Of a stretch of 42,843 nt of DNA, positions 31,201 to 39,455 are shown piece after piece. How positions within the stretch are numbered: position 1 is the stretch's first letter; every line of letters starts with the position of its first letter. The notes beneath the pieces were generated by a model. It did not search any database. It saw only the letters and a program-made list of their open reading frames with translations, and was not told where the DNA came from. Source of the stretch: a virus. The DNA lies in the IMG/VR virus record IMGVR_UViG_3300009183_000148, positions 1-42,843 of that record. One strand, written 5' to 3'. Position numbers and translations under genes: made by a program.

Positions 31201-34200
31201 TATACTTCGCTATCTTTATTAGAGCAAGGCGCTTTAAACAAAAATGATATGTCAGTAAGAGATTCAGAAAATCTTACTCGCTTTAAAAATGGTATTCTTG
31301 TTGATAACTTTACAGGTACATCTGTTGTTGATGTTTTAAATAACGACTATGATGGTGGTCCAAAGTATTCTATTGACCCAAGACTCCGTGAATTAAGACC
31401 TTCTTTCACAACATCGGCACATAAATTAGAATTTGATTCGGCCAATTCTTCTGGTTATATCCAAAGTGGTCCAATCGTTTCTGCCAATGGTTCGGACTTA
31501 TTATTAATTGACCAACCAAGAGCATCTAAGTGGATCAATGTAAACCCATTCAATGTGGTTAACTATATTGGTAAAATTGTTTTAAACCCAGACTCAGATT
31601 TTTGGGTAGATACTGCTTCTGCACCCGAAGTTGTTGCAGATATTTCTGGTAATTTGGATGCATGGAAACTAATGGCAGAAAATGCCGCTTCAACTGAATG
31701 GGGTTCATGGAACCGTGTTAACGGTACTGTTGAAACTGCTCAATTTGATACTGGTCAAACATGGACTGAACAACAACGAGTATCTCAAAGACAACTAGAT
31801 ACAACCACATTTGCTAGTACCGTAACTGTTACATCAGGTACGGAAGCCAGAAATGGTGTTGCAACATTTGCTACAATGGAAAAAGTTACCAAATCTCTTG
31901 GTAACCTAGTTGTAGATATGTCGATTATTCCTTACATGAGAAATGTAAATGTATTGTTCATTGCATCCGACTTCAGACCAAATACAACATTATACCCATT
32001 CTTCGATGGAAAAATTGTTGACAAGTATGTAAGTTCGGCAAATAGATTTACATTAACAACAAACAATGTTCAACTAAGAACCACAGTTGGTAATCCTGAA
32101 TTAGTTTATATTAAAAATTCTTCAGGTACAATTAAAGGTTCTGGTTATGCAATTCATGCCGCAAACAATGTTCTGTATGTTGCGAACTTAGCTGCAATTG
32201 ATAGTTGGACATTTGTAAAATCTGGTGGTTCAACAATTGTAGGTGCAACCACAGGCGCAACATACGCTATTTCTGGCTTTGAACATAATTCAGGTCAAGC
32301 AGATGCGGGTTCAACAACCACAATTACTCTTGCATTGACTTCAACTGGTGCGAATAACTACACAGAATATGTTGGTAAAAACATTTTTATTACATCTGGA
32401 ACAGGTTCTGGCCAAGAAGGTACGATTACTGCATTTAATGTCTCAACAAGAGTTGCAACAGTCTCTGGTTTAACTACTGCACCTGCCGGCGATTCTACTT
32501 ACACAATTGGTCGTCCAAAAACAGATGCATCAGGTTGTATTGCAGGTGTGTTCTCTATTCCTTCTCAACAGTTCAGAATTGGTGAAAAACTATTCAGACT
32601 GATTGATAATATTGCAGGTGATATTCCCACATCACGCACAAATGGTGATGCTTCATTCTTTTCACAAGGATTGTTACAGACAAAACAATCTACAAGTATT
32701 GTTGCGACAACTGCAACAGGTACTAATAGAAGAACAGTAAGAGATGAACGCCCATTCTTTGATGTGCAAACTGGTGTTCGAACAGTTGGTACGGTTACCA
32801 ATTGGGTTGACCCTCTTGCAGAAACATTCTTAATTTCACCTCAACAATTCCCACAAGGTGTTTTTGTTTCGAAAATGAGATTCTGTTTCAAGTCAAAAGA
32901 TTCGACTGTTCCTGTAACATTACAAGTTCGTCCTGTGGTGAACGGATATCCATCTTCTGCTGATGTTTATCCATATTCAACTGTATCAGTAACTCCAGAT
33001 AAAGTTAGAATTACAGATAGTCCGGATATTACAGATATAACAAAATACACCGAGTTTACATTCCCAACACCATTGTTCTTACAACCTGGTGAACATTCGT
33101 TTGTTCTATTGGCAAACTCTAATGAATATGAAGTCTATGCGGCAGAAATTGGTAAGAAAGATTTGGTAACAGGTCGTCAAATTTCCGAACAACCATATGG
33201 TGGTTCATTGTTTTTGTCACAAAACGGTTCTACATGGACTGCTGACCAAAACAGCGACCTTCAGTTCCAAATTTTTAGAAGAAGGTTTAATTCTAATGAA
33301 AATGCACAATTGTTGTTTCAAGTTACATCACCAGAAGATGCACAGAACTACGATTTGGCACAGTTGATTACACAACATGTAACAACAACAAATACTTCTA
33401 TTAATTACACATTTAACTCACAAACTTTAACAGCAAGTTATACTGGTTACCAAGCAATTATTCCACATACCGATTATGCGATGAGTGATGGATATGGAAC
33501 TCGTCAATTAGTACCTACAACAGGCAACACAACATTCTTGTTAAAGAGTTTAATGTCTACCATTAACCCAGACATTTCACCATTTATTGATACCACAAAA
33601 ATGGGATTCATTGGTGTTAACAATGTGGTTGATAATTTAGAACTTGCAAACGATGATATTCAAGTTACATCCGCAGGTACTGGATACTCAAACACTAGTA
33701 ACTTAGTAATTACTATTTCTGGCGGTGGTGGTATAGGTGCAACTGCAAAAGGTAATGTTGCAAATGGACGAATCACAAGCGTTGAGATTGTTGATGCGGG
33801 TGAAGGTTACACAGGCAAACCTACTGTAACTGTAACCGATTTAGGTTCAACCGGTTCGGGTGGTGTAATTACAGTTACAGGTGAGACAGACAAATCTGGT
33901 GGTCCTGCGGCCGCTAAATACATTACTCGCAAAGTTGTATTGGCAGAAGGTTTTGATTCTGGCGACTTGCGTGTGTATCTGACCGCATACAAACCAGCAG
34001 ACACAGGAATTTTTGTATATGCTAAATATCTCTCATCATCCGATCCAGATCCATGGGAAGATAAAGGATGGAATTTGTTAGCACAATTGGGCAATGCAAA
34101 CTTTGTGTCAACGACTCCTTTTGATTATCGTGAGTTAACATTTGCACCTGGTTCAAGTGCGACTGAGGACAATTCAATCTCATATACAAATAGCACAGGT

Positions 34201-34320
34201 TCAGTATTCAATACATTTAAAACTTTTGCAATTAAGATTGTTATGACAGGCAAACAAACTTATGATGTTGTTAAGATTCGTGACCTTCGTGTTATTGCTA
34301 TGCCTGCCAAGGTGATATAA
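28300..34320 (+). CDS. Giant DUF4815-type baseplate/tail structural protein
   Basis: A 2006-residue protein, the longest in the window. The first 120 residues (NTNFNVNPYFDDYDGGKKFLRLLFKPGYAVQARELTQVQTLLQNQIQRQGDFVFKNGSLVNGG) are the N-terminus of a DUF4815 family found in marine T4-like phages, usually annotated as structural or fibre protein. The rest is mainly beta-rich: FYSYTRLYEGQIFSSG, FRPVRLDATAGSG near 840, TFLISPQQFPQGVFVSKMRFCFKSKD near 1505-1535 (a jelly-roll-like part), and a GTGY module at about 1785-1865. I infer a gp10-like wedge or fibre-socket role linking the baseplate to host-binding proteins. The start ATG 28300 is in good context after gp8. Confidence 0.78.
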   Translation: MSINTNFNVNPYFDDYDGGKKFLRLLFKPGYAVQARELTQVQTLLQNQIQRQGDFVFKNGSLVNGGAIVNATATYLNLSPIYIATNVVANNFIDQTVLSLDESKRAKVIRVYEADEGTGDPITLMIQQVYGEPFAANEVIKTNETTPYFANTTNVGNGTIVSVDTGVYYYDGFFIETDKQTVAVSKYNTSTANARIGYEISESVITSSSDTSLLDPAQDASNYQAPGSDRFKIDLILSTRSLESVDDERFIQLQEVKQSVLTENFQETRLGVLGRVLEDRTYDESGNYTVNPFMVSCEDNASNSAQTDIIISPGLAYVYGRKFKTISPTIITVDKPREYINVTNETITMDFGYFLYSNNHFGSFPVNTLQTVDLHCVNVASINTANTAMIANTRVGSARIKQVAFDSASNTSNSATYEYRTYLFDLQVNDNVVSNIVSTTNLTTGSNVVIHGSLLSPIVDAYKGAKFRISSGLGSTETSKTITGWNPITKTITLDKGFLSISTPNVASVGCIDFEIGQIKSLINFNGTTRVCSADVAQASKDPAFTYDTTYISDSGFEPLIMRLKNEYIKQNTIADFTYSYTRLYEGQIFSSGVSPALSVGTGESLSGASSVASILDQYQVICTTAGGSSYTAGQIIPASAITVNTSTRQITVSGGSGMTANIITTIDASNPAVKPKVYYPANNTIQTSGSVDVFSNSAAVLYPFAGQVHIANTFINRSADGINSLYCSDVIEITKVLDFRGFNVTQANTTFAVDVTAKYFFDNGQRNSAYDHASIRLKPKYTPPQGPIAVFFNRFFSSGPGFFTVDSYTANNITNFSYGDVPAYVAATLNNTNPVYQLRDSIDFRPVRLDATAGSGSTVTFDVSATTTGPKIPVVGSEGILDYSYYLPRIDKVILDKSQSFQVIKGISRITPSIPADTETGMPLYILTYSPFTSDSKEIDRQYINNRRYTMRDIGGIDRRVSNLEYYTSLSLLEQGALNKNDMSVRDSENLTRFKNGILVDNFTGTSVVDVLNNDYDGGPKYSIDPRLRELRPSFTTSAHKLEFDSANSSGYIQSGPIVSANGSDLLLIDQPRASKWINVNPFNVVNYIGKIVLNPDSDFWVDTASAPEVVADISGNLDAWKLMAENAASTEWGSWNRVNGTVETAQFDTGQTWTEQQRVSQRQLDTTTFASTVTVTSGTEARNGVATFATMEKVTKSLGNLVVDMSIIPYMRNVNVLFIASDFRPNTTLYPFFDGKIVDKYVSSANRFTLTTNNVQLRTTVGNPELVYIKNSSGTIKGSGYAIHAANNVLYVANLAAIDSWTFVKSGGSTIVGATTGATYAISGFEHNSGQADAGSTTTITLALTSTGANNYTEYVGKNIFITSGTGSGQEGTITAFNVSTRVATVSGLTTAPAGDSTYTIGRPKTDASGCIAGVFSIPSQQFRIGEKLFRLIDNIAGDIPTSRTNGDASFFSQGLLQTKQSTSIVATTATGTNRRTVRDERPFFDVQTGVRTVGTVTNWVDPLAETFLISPQQFPQGVFVSKMRFCFKSKDSTVPVTLQVRPVVNGYPSSADVYPYSTVSVTPDKVRITDSPDITDITKYTEFTFPTPLFLQPGEHSFVLLANSNEYEVYAAEIGKKDLVTGRQISEQPYGGSLFLSQNGSTWTADQNSDLQFQIFRRRFNSNENAQLLFQVTSPEDAQNYDLAQLITQHVTTTNTSINYTFNSQTLTASYTGYQAIIPHTDYAMSDGYGTRQLVPTTGNTTFLLKSLMSTINPDISPFIDTTKMGFIGVNNVVDNLELANDDIQVTSAGTGYSNTSNLVITISGGGGIGATAKGNVANGRITSVEIVDAGEGYTGKPTVTVTDLGSTGSGGVITVTGETDKSGGPAAAKYITRKVVLAEGFDSGDLRVYLTAYKPADTGIFVYAKYLSSSDPDPWEDKGWNLLAQLGNANFVSTTPFDYRELTFAPGSSATEDNSISYTNSTGSVFNTFKTFAIKIVMTGKQTYDVVKIRDLRVIAMPAKVI

Positions 34321-34553
34321 TGCCTTTAATTAAAGTAAAAGACCACGAACATCTTTTCCGTGACAGTCACTCCAAAGCGATTCTAAATACAGATAGAGCC
34401 GCTTTGGAAGATTACTATGCTAAAGTAGAATTTTTAAGAAAACAAAAAGTGGAACAAGAAGATACAAAACAAAGAATTTCCACACTAGAACAGAATATGT
34501 CAGAAATCAAATCTTTACTTCAAGATATTGTTCTTAATACAAGGAAAGAATAA
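34320..34553 (+). CDS. Small coiled-coil structural protein
   Basis: A 77-residue protein linked to its neighbours by TAATG overlaps on both sides. The N-terminus (PLIKVKDHEHLFRDSHSKAILNTDRAALEDYYAKVEF) is followed by a heptad-like helix (LRKQKVEQEDTKQRISTLEQNMSEIKSLLQDIV). I recognise the KVKDHEHLxRDxxSKAIxNTD start as a small conserved family of marine T4-like phages with unknown function. Charged coiled-coil, no membrane segment. It could be a fibre adaptor or trimerisation factor; that is inference from location. Confidence 0.75.
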   Translation: MPLIKVKDHEHLFRDSHSKAILNTDRAALEDYYAKVEFLRKQKVEQEDTKQRISTLEQNMSEIKSLLQDIVLNTRKE

Positions 34554-35716
34554 TGGCGGCTAATTTAATAAGTCAGTTATCGACCGCCAATACCTTCCAA
34601 CATTGGTTAGGGGCAACACAAAGCCTGATTGGTACTGCCAATCTATTGACCGATGGTAATGGTCAAACTTTCTTTGCCAACACTAGAATTCGTGTTGGTG
34701 GTACTTCTGCAAATGTTTCCTTAAATGTTGAAACTGGTGCGACAATCAATGTCATTACTGCTAATACAACTAACACAGTAAACTTACAATCTAAAGAAGT
34801 TGTTGTTACAGGTAATATTACCTCACTAACAACAATCACAATGAATACCGGTACTGGTACATATCAGACTGGTGAACTTGTATTCCAAGGTCCTAATAAT
34901 AATGTAACATATGCAAATTCAACTGCTATTGTTCAATCATGGAATACAACATCGAATGTATTGAGTTTAATTCAACTCAGCGGTACATTCAATGCAAATA
35001 CAAATACATATGCACAATTAAGTGGTGCAAACTGGACAACAATTAATGTTAGTTCAGGTTTTTCATATGCAAAACCAAATGTTACAGTTCCATCAAATGT
35101 TCTAATTCAAAGAGATTTGTTTGTAGATGGTAACACAAGAGTTACTGGCAACACAACTATTATCGGTGACTTAACTGTTTCAGGTAATATTACATTAGAT
35201 ACGATTGGTTTTGATGACCTATCAGTTGCGGGTTCTGCAACCGTTGCCAATACATTAATTGTAACTAAAGACACTACATTAGGTGCTAACCTTGCGGTTG
35301 CAAACAATGTAACGATTGGCGGTAATGTTGCAACACTAAGAGTTACTACGACTGCTGATATTGGCAGTCATGCGAATATTGCGGGTAGTGTTTACATTGC
35401 TGGTGATTTAACAATTGGTGGTAATGTAACACTAGATACTATTGGGTTTGATGACCTTACTGTGTCTGGTAATGGTTCATTTGGAAACAATGTAACGATT
35501 GGTGGTAATACTGCAATCACAGGTAGTATTACCATTGCAGGTAATGAATTATTAACTGGTACACTAGGTGTCACAGGAAATGCAATTTTTGGTAATGTAA
35601 CTATAACAGGTACATTAAATGCCGAAAGAATCACAGGTAATGCCAATACAGCAATTTATGCTTCTATTGAATTAAATGATGGTTCTGCACTGGCATATTC
35701 AATTGCATTAGGATAA
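34553..35716 (+). CDS. Beta-helix tail fibre protein
   Basis: A 387-residue fibre. The N-terminal domain starts SQLSTANTFQHWLGATQSLIGTANLLTDGN. From about residue 190 it has a regular beta-solenoid made of short steps of the TVSGNITL, NNVTIGGN, ITIAGNELL type, with a direct internal duplication of TLDTIGFDDL (about residues 214 and 295). The C-terminus ends in INAERITGNANTAIYASIELNDGSALAYSIALG-like residues. Such VTIGGN/VSGN repeats build trimeric beta-helical shafts in many phage fibres and autotransporter passenger domains. It starts with TAATG coupling and is followed by twin late promoter boxes. Confidence 0.8.
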   Translation: MAANLISQLSTANTFQHWLGATQSLIGTANLLTDGNGQTFFANTRIRVGGTSANVSLNVETGATINVITANTTNTVNLQSKEVVVTGNITSLTTITMNTGTGTYQTGELVFQGPNNNVTYANSTAIVQSWNTTSNVLSLIQLSGTFNANTNTYAQLSGANWTTINVSSGFSYAKPNVTVPSNVLIQRDLFVDGNTRVTGNTTIIGDLTVSGNITLDTIGFDDLSVAGSATVANTLIVTKDTTLGANLAVANNVTIGGNVATLRVTTTADIGSHANIAGSVYIAGDLTIGGNVTLDTIGFDDLTVSGNGSFGNNVTIGGNTAITGSITIAGNELLTGTLGVTGNAIFGNVTITGTLNAERITGNANTAIYASIELNDGSALAYSIALG

Positions 35717-35727
35717 ATAGATAAATA
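35712..35727 (+). promoter_or_regulatory. Tandem late promoter boxes (GATAAATA x2)
   Basis: GATAAATA occurs twice back to back (35712-35719 and 35720-35727), the first overlapping the fibre stop codon. They lie 21-36 bases before ATG 35748, a normal distance for a T4 late promoter and leader, with GAGGA as ribosome binding site. Confidence 0.5.
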
Positions 35728-35747
35728 GTTGGATATAGAGGATATTC

Positions 35748-36074
35748 ATGGCAAACGCATTTAAAAATTACTTTCTTAAAAACGCTAATACAACATCGCA
35801 GAATGTCTTTTCTGCTGGTGCGGGTGTTCAGGCGACTGTCATTGGTATGACGATTGCCAATATCACTAATGCTCCAATTACTGCTAATGTGACAATCACA
35901 TCTAATGGTACTTCTTACTTCATGGTTAAAAGTGCAATCATCGCTTCTGGCGGTGCATTAGTTCCAATTGGCGGCGACCAAAAGGTTGTGTTAGAAGCAA
36001 CGGACTACTTACAAGTTCAAACAAGTGCGGCTGATTCCGCAGATGTTATTCTTTCAGTTTTGGAGATAACATAA
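35748..36074 (+). CDS. Small fibre-region structural protein
   Basis: A 108-residue beta-rich protein (NAFKNYFLKNANTTSQNVFSAGAGVQATVIGMTIANITNAPITANVTITSNGTSYFMVKSAIIASGGALVPIGGDQKVVLEATDYLQVQTS...). The layout (fibre-like strands, a central hydrophobic 'I-A-x-G-G-A-L-V-P' step and a final D-V-I-L-S-V-L-E-I) resembles the YK-type small proteins downstream, and I recall similar small proteins in cyanophages. Its own promoter pair suggests high expression. Likely a fibre or collar-associated decoration; function unproven. One base precedes the next gene. Confidence 0.7.
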   Translation: MANAFKNYFLKNANTTSQNVFSAGAGVQATVIGMTIANITNAPITANVTITSNGTSYFMVKSAIIASGGALVPIGGDQKVVLEATDYLQVQTSAADSADVILSVLEIT

Positions 36075-36075
36075 T

Positions 36076-36486
36076 ATGGCATACATCGGTAATACTCCTG
36101 AAGTCAATACTTTTGCGGCTGCTTCAGAGGCATTTAACGGTACTGGTTCTCAAACGAAATATACAATAGGTCGTAGAGTAACTGGTGTCAATGATGTAAT
36201 TGCAGTTATTGAGAATGTGGTTCAAGACCCGTTCTCTGCATACACTATTGCCGCAAACAATACTTCAGGTACTGCTGATATCACTTTCACATCAGCACCA
36301 CCATCAGGTACAAACAATATCCAAGTTCGATATAATTATTTACAAATCGTCACATACGATTTGATTGACGGCGGTAATATTCAAGGTGGAACTATCACAG
36401 AAGCAAAAATCGCAGATGGTGCTGTAACCGATGTTAAACTATCTGCAAGAATTTTACCAAATATGTTAATGTTATCAGGAATGTAA
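36076..36486 (+). CDS. MAYIGN-type fibre base protein, copy A
   Basis: A 136-residue protein starting MAYIGNTPEVNTFAAASEAFNGTGSQTKYTIGRRV, a start shared by many phage fibre-associated proteins. A short beta domain (VQDPFSAYTIAANNTSGTADITFTSAPPSGTNNIQVRY) is followed by the GGTITEAKIADGAVTDVKL motif typical of fibre-shaft beginnings. It is a paralogue of 39456-39803. Together with 36488 and 36826 it forms a cassette (copy A) that is repeated downstream. Likely the attachment segment for the following tip protein. Confidence 0.78.
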   Translation: MAYIGNTPEVNTFAAASEAFNGTGSQTKYTIGRRVTGVNDVIAVIENVVQDPFSAYTIAANNTSGTADITFTSAPPSGTNNIQVRYNYLQIVTYDLIDGGNIQGGTITEAKIADGAVTDVKLSARILPNMLMLSGM

Positions 36487-36487
36487 A

Positions 36488-36826
36488 ATGGCACAAATTT
36501 ATAAAAGATTAGGCGCAATTAACCCATCTGCAAATACGCAGACAAATGTGTATGTTGTGCCAGCATCAACAGAGGCAATTATTTCAACAATTGCAATCTG
36601 TAACCAAGATTCAACCAATGTATCATACAGTTTGATTATGATGCCACCAGGTGCATTTGCATCTCCAGCGGCCGCACCTAACTATGTTATTAGAGGTGCA
36701 GTTGTTCCGGCGGCAGATACAATCCTTCTTACAATTGGTTTGACTGCAAATGCGGGGTCAATATTTGCAGCTAATACAAATAACCCCAATGTATCAATCT
36801 CAATGTTTGGTTCGGAGATTAGCTAA
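36488..36826 (+). CDS. YK-type small fibre protein, copy A
   Basis: A 112-residue beta protein (MAQIYKRLGAINPSANTQTNVYVVPASTEAIISTIAICNQDS). Paralogue of 39807-40154 and 40154-40483, which share the pattern YK.LG...P..NT.TN.Y, AII.TI.ICN.DS.N, a Pro-Thr/Pro-Gly step, YIIRG.V.PA and a final FG.EIS. These look like stacked beta decorations on a fibre shaft. It ends with a TAATG overlap with the glycine-rich tip protein. Confidence 0.78.
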   Translation: MAQIYKRLGAINPSANTQTNVYVVPASTEAIISTIAICNQDSTNVSYSLIMMPPGAFASPAAAPNYVIRGAVVPAADTILLTIGLTANAGSIFAANTNNPNVSISMFGSEIS

Positions 36827-38589
36827 TGACAATTCGTAGAAGCACAGGTTTAATAGGCGGGTCATTTACCGGTGAAAGCGTAAGACCTGTTGGCTACGCA
36901 TTTCCCATAGGGTTAACTGCCGCACCACCCGGTGGCAATGTTGTAGTTTATTTTGGTGCAACAGAATCCTTTACAGTTCCAAGCGGTGTTACATCAGTTG
37001 ATTATCTGTGTATAGCAGGTGGCGGTGCAGGCGGTGCAGGAACAGGACAAAGTCATTATGGTAGTGGCGGTGGTGGTGCTGGTGGTATGAGAACTGGTAC
37101 AAGTCTATCAGTAACACCTGGTGCGACAATGACGATGACTGTTGGTGCGGGTGGTGCTCTCGTTGGTCCTTCAAATTCTCAAGGAAATTCTGGTGGTAAT
37201 TCATCAATCGCAGGTCCTTCTCCATTTGCAACTATAACATCGACTGGCGGTGGCGGCGGCGGTGGCCACACGGCGACCGCTCCAGCAGGCGGTACTGGCG
37301 CAACAGGAGGTTCTGGAGGCGGAGGTACCGCAATAGGTGCCGGTGGTTCAGGAACACCAGGTCAAGGAAATAATGGAGGTTCTGGAACACCAGGATTCTC
37401 TAATGGCACAGGTGGTTCTGGAGGAGGTGGTGCTGGTGGTGTAGGAACAAATGCAGTTTCTACTAGTCCCAATGGCGGAACAGGCGGTGCAGGTTTAGCA
37501 TCCTCAATCACCGGCAATCCTTTCTTATATGCAGGAGGTGGAGGAGGTTCTGCACAGGGACCTGTTGCTTATGATCCAGGTGCTGCGGGAGGTTCGGGTG
37601 GTGGAGGTCAAGGTGGTGCTTATTTACCCAATTCGGAAGATGGACAATCTGGAGGATTAGGACTAGGTGCTGGCGGCGGCGGCGGTTCAAATAATGCGAC
37701 TAATGGCCGTTCTGGTTCGGGAGGTTCTGGAGTTATCATTTTAAAATACACACCAGTTGCACTTGCAAATCAAACATATAAATTTACAGGAACAGGTTCT
37801 TGGACATGTCCCGAAAATGTCACCTCAGTAGATTACCTAGTAGTCGCAGGTGGTGGCGGCGGCGGCAGATTTGGAACGAGCGGCGGCGGAGGGGGTGGAG
37901 GTGGTGCAGGAGGTTTTAGAACTGGTACTGCATTATCGGTTACACCAGGCACATCATATACAGTAACAGTAGGTGCGGGTGGTATTGCCGCTCTTTCGGT
38001 CGAAAGAGGTTATAATGGTGCCAATTCATCTTTCAGTTCTATTACTTCCATAGGTGGTGGTGGAGGAGGATCAAGAAGTAGTGCAGTTAGTTCAGGATCA
38101 AGCGGAGGATCGGGAGGAGGTGCAGGTGCATCAGATTCTCCTTCATTTCCTGTTTCCGCTGGTTCTGGAACACCAGGACAAGGTAATAATGGAGGTTCAG
38201 ATCCAGGACCAGATGGTGCTCCATATGCAGCTGCAGGAGGTGGCGGCGCAGGAGGCGCAGGTACAAATTCTCGCTCAACAGGAGCAGGTGGTGCGGGAAG
38301 CACCTCATCACTATCTGGAACTCCAGTAACATATGCTGGCGGTGGTGGCGGAGGTTTATACACTTCTCCGGTCGCATCTTCTGGAGGTTCTGGTGTCGGC
38401 GGTAATGGTGGTAATGAAAGCAATCCAGCAACTTCTGGAAGTCAAAATACTGGAAGTGGAGGCGGAGGATCAGGTAATGGTAATCTAGGTAGTGCGGCCG
38501 GCGCTGGAAGTTCTGGTATCGTAATTATTCGAACCAATCAAACAGTAGGTACTATATCAGGTGGCCGTGGCGGTTACTTCATTAATTAA
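36826..38589 (+). CDS. Glycine-rich tail tip adhesin, two-module, copy A
   Basis: A 587-residue protein made of a 45-residue N-terminal part (GLIGGSFTGESVRPVGYAFPIGL) and two Gly_rich_2-type modules. Module 1 (about 45-305) starts FGATESFTVPSGVTSVDYLCIAGGG and ends SGVIILKYTPVA; module 2 (about 312-570) starts FTGTGSWTCPENVTSVDYLVVAGGG and ends SSGIVIIRTNQ. Each module carries SGTPGQGNNGG and an SS.TG/SG.P..YAGGGGG signature. Long GGGG runs suggest polyglycine-II helices like those in T-even gp38 adhesins. It probably recognises the host surface. Its paralogue lies at 40483. Confidence 0.85.
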   Translation: MTIRRSTGLIGGSFTGESVRPVGYAFPIGLTAAPPGGNVVVYFGATESFTVPSGVTSVDYLCIAGGGAGGAGTGQSHYGSGGGGAGGMRTGTSLSVTPGATMTMTVGAGGALVGPSNSQGNSGGNSSIAGPSPFATITSTGGGGGGGHTATAPAGGTGATGGSGGGGTAIGAGGSGTPGQGNNGGSGTPGFSNGTGGSGGGGAGGVGTNAVSTSPNGGTGGAGLASSITGNPFLYAGGGGGSAQGPVAYDPGAAGGSGGGGQGGAYLPNSEDGQSGGLGLGAGGGGGSNNATNGRSGSGGSGVIILKYTPVALANQTYKFTGTGSWTCPENVTSVDYLVVAGGGGGGRFGTSGGGGGGGGAGGFRTGTALSVTPGTSYTVTVGAGGIAALSVERGYNGANSSFSSITSIGGGGGGSRSSAVSSGSSGGSGGGAGASDSPSFPVSAGSGTPGQGNNGGSDPGPDGAPYAAAGGGGAGGAGTNSRSTGAGGAGSTSSLSGTPVTYAGGGGGGLYTSPVASSGGSGVGGNGGNESNPATSGSQNTGSGGGGSGNGNLGSAAGAGSSGIVIIRTNQTVGTISGGRGGYFIN

Positions 38590-38593
38590 TCAA

Positions 38594-38600
38594 CTAAATA
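38594..38600 (+). promoter_or_regulatory. Putative late promoter (CTAAATA)
   Basis: CTAAATA in the 52-base gap after the first glycine-rich adhesin, with a second box TTAAATA at 38606-38612. Both precede ATG 38642 with a good GAGGAG ribosome binding site. Confidence 0.42.
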
Positions 38601-38641
38601 AAGTATTAAATATTTTTTCAAACAAAGAGGAGTTTTAAACA

Positions 38642-39034
38642 ATGGCACATTTTGCACAACTTGACGAAAACAATGTTGTTCTTCAGGTCATCGTGGTCGA
38701 CAACAAAGATACGGCAGATGCCAATAGTGTAGAAAAAGAACACATTGGTGCTGCTTTTTGCGAGAAGTTGTTGGGCGGTACATGGAAACAAACATCGTAT
38801 AACGGTAATATTCGTAAACACTATGCAGGTATTGGTTTCAAATACCATGCAGACATTGATGCGTTTGTCGCACCAAAACCATACGCATCTTGGGTTTTAA
38901 ATAACACAACTGCAACATATGAAGCACCAGTTGCTATGCCTACTGATGCTGATGTAGAAGCAGGCGAATATTACAAATGGGATGAATCAACAACATCTTG
39001 GGTTAAAGAAACTCTTATTGATAGCAACCCTTAA
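38642..39034 (+). CDS. Conserved MAHFAQLDENN-type phage protein
   Basis: A 130-residue protein starting MAHFAQLDENNVVLQVIVVDNKDTADANSVEKEHIGAAFCEKLLGGTWKQTSYNGNIRKHYAGIGFKYHADIDAF. I recall this family from many marine T4-like phages, often near fibre genes, with no known function. The second half reads FVAPKPYASWVLNNTTATYEAPVAMPTDAD and ends SWVKE. The Trp/Tyr-rich end and the position suggest a fibre or tail-assembly component. It has its own promoter and a strong ribosome binding site. Confidence 0.8.
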   Translation: MAHFAQLDENNVVLQVIVVDNKDTADANSVEKEHIGAAFCEKLLGGTWKQTSYNGNIRKHYAGIGFKYHADIDAFVAPKPYASWVLNNTTATYEAPVAMPTDADVEAGEYYKWDESTTSWVKETLIDSNP

Positions 39035-39054
39035 TTAATTATTGGAGTTTAAAT

Positions 39055-39453
39055 ATGAATGTGGATGAAATTGCAAAGAATTTTACAGGTGAAACGGCAA
39101 TGCCTTTTGGTATCGATACAGTTATCAAAACATTGCGACCTGGTGCTAAATGGGATGTAACTGTTGCAGGTGGTGAATATACTTTCACTCGTTGGCAAGA
39201 TGACTCTGGCCAAATGCCTCCAACAAAGCAAGAAATTGATAAAGAGTATGCGTTTCAAAAAGCACAAGTAGAATATTATCAGTATGCTTATGATAGATGC
39301 CATAATTACCCTGATGGGTTCGAACAACTAGATTTGTTGTGGCATGCTATTGATAAAGGCGGTGATTTAAAAGAATCCGAATGGTTTCTAAAAATCAAAG
39401 AAGTAAAAGACAAATATCCAAAACCAGAGGGTGGACCTCCAGTTAAAGAGTAA
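39055..39453 (+). CDS. Unknown protein in fibre region (possible tail fibre assembly chaperone)
   Basis: A 132-residue protein with ribosome binding site GGAG. Parts: FTGETAMPFGIDTVIKTLRPGAKWDVTVAGGEYTFTRWQDDSG (beta), then a helical half with QVEYYQYAYDRCHNYPDGFEQLDLLWHAIDKGGDLKESEWFLKIKEVKDKYPKP. The DGFEQLDLLWHAID-type ending is reminiscent of phage tail-fibre or tail assembly chaperone proteins, but I cannot name a family. It separates the two adhesin cassettes. Confidence 0.65.
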   Translation: MNVDEIAKNFTGETAMPFGIDTVIKTLRPGAKWDVTVAGGEYTFTRWQDDSGQMPPTKQEIDKEYAFQKAQVEYYQYAYDRCHNYPDGFEQLDLLWHAIDKGGDLKESEWFLKIKEVKDKYPKPEGGPPVKE

Positions 39454-39455
39454 AA

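Noticed and set aside
38010-38423. Proline-rich minus-strand frames opposite the glycine-rich adhesins (also 41145-41372, 41775-42017)
   Set aside because: GGN codons read as NCC on the other strand, giving poly-proline shadows.
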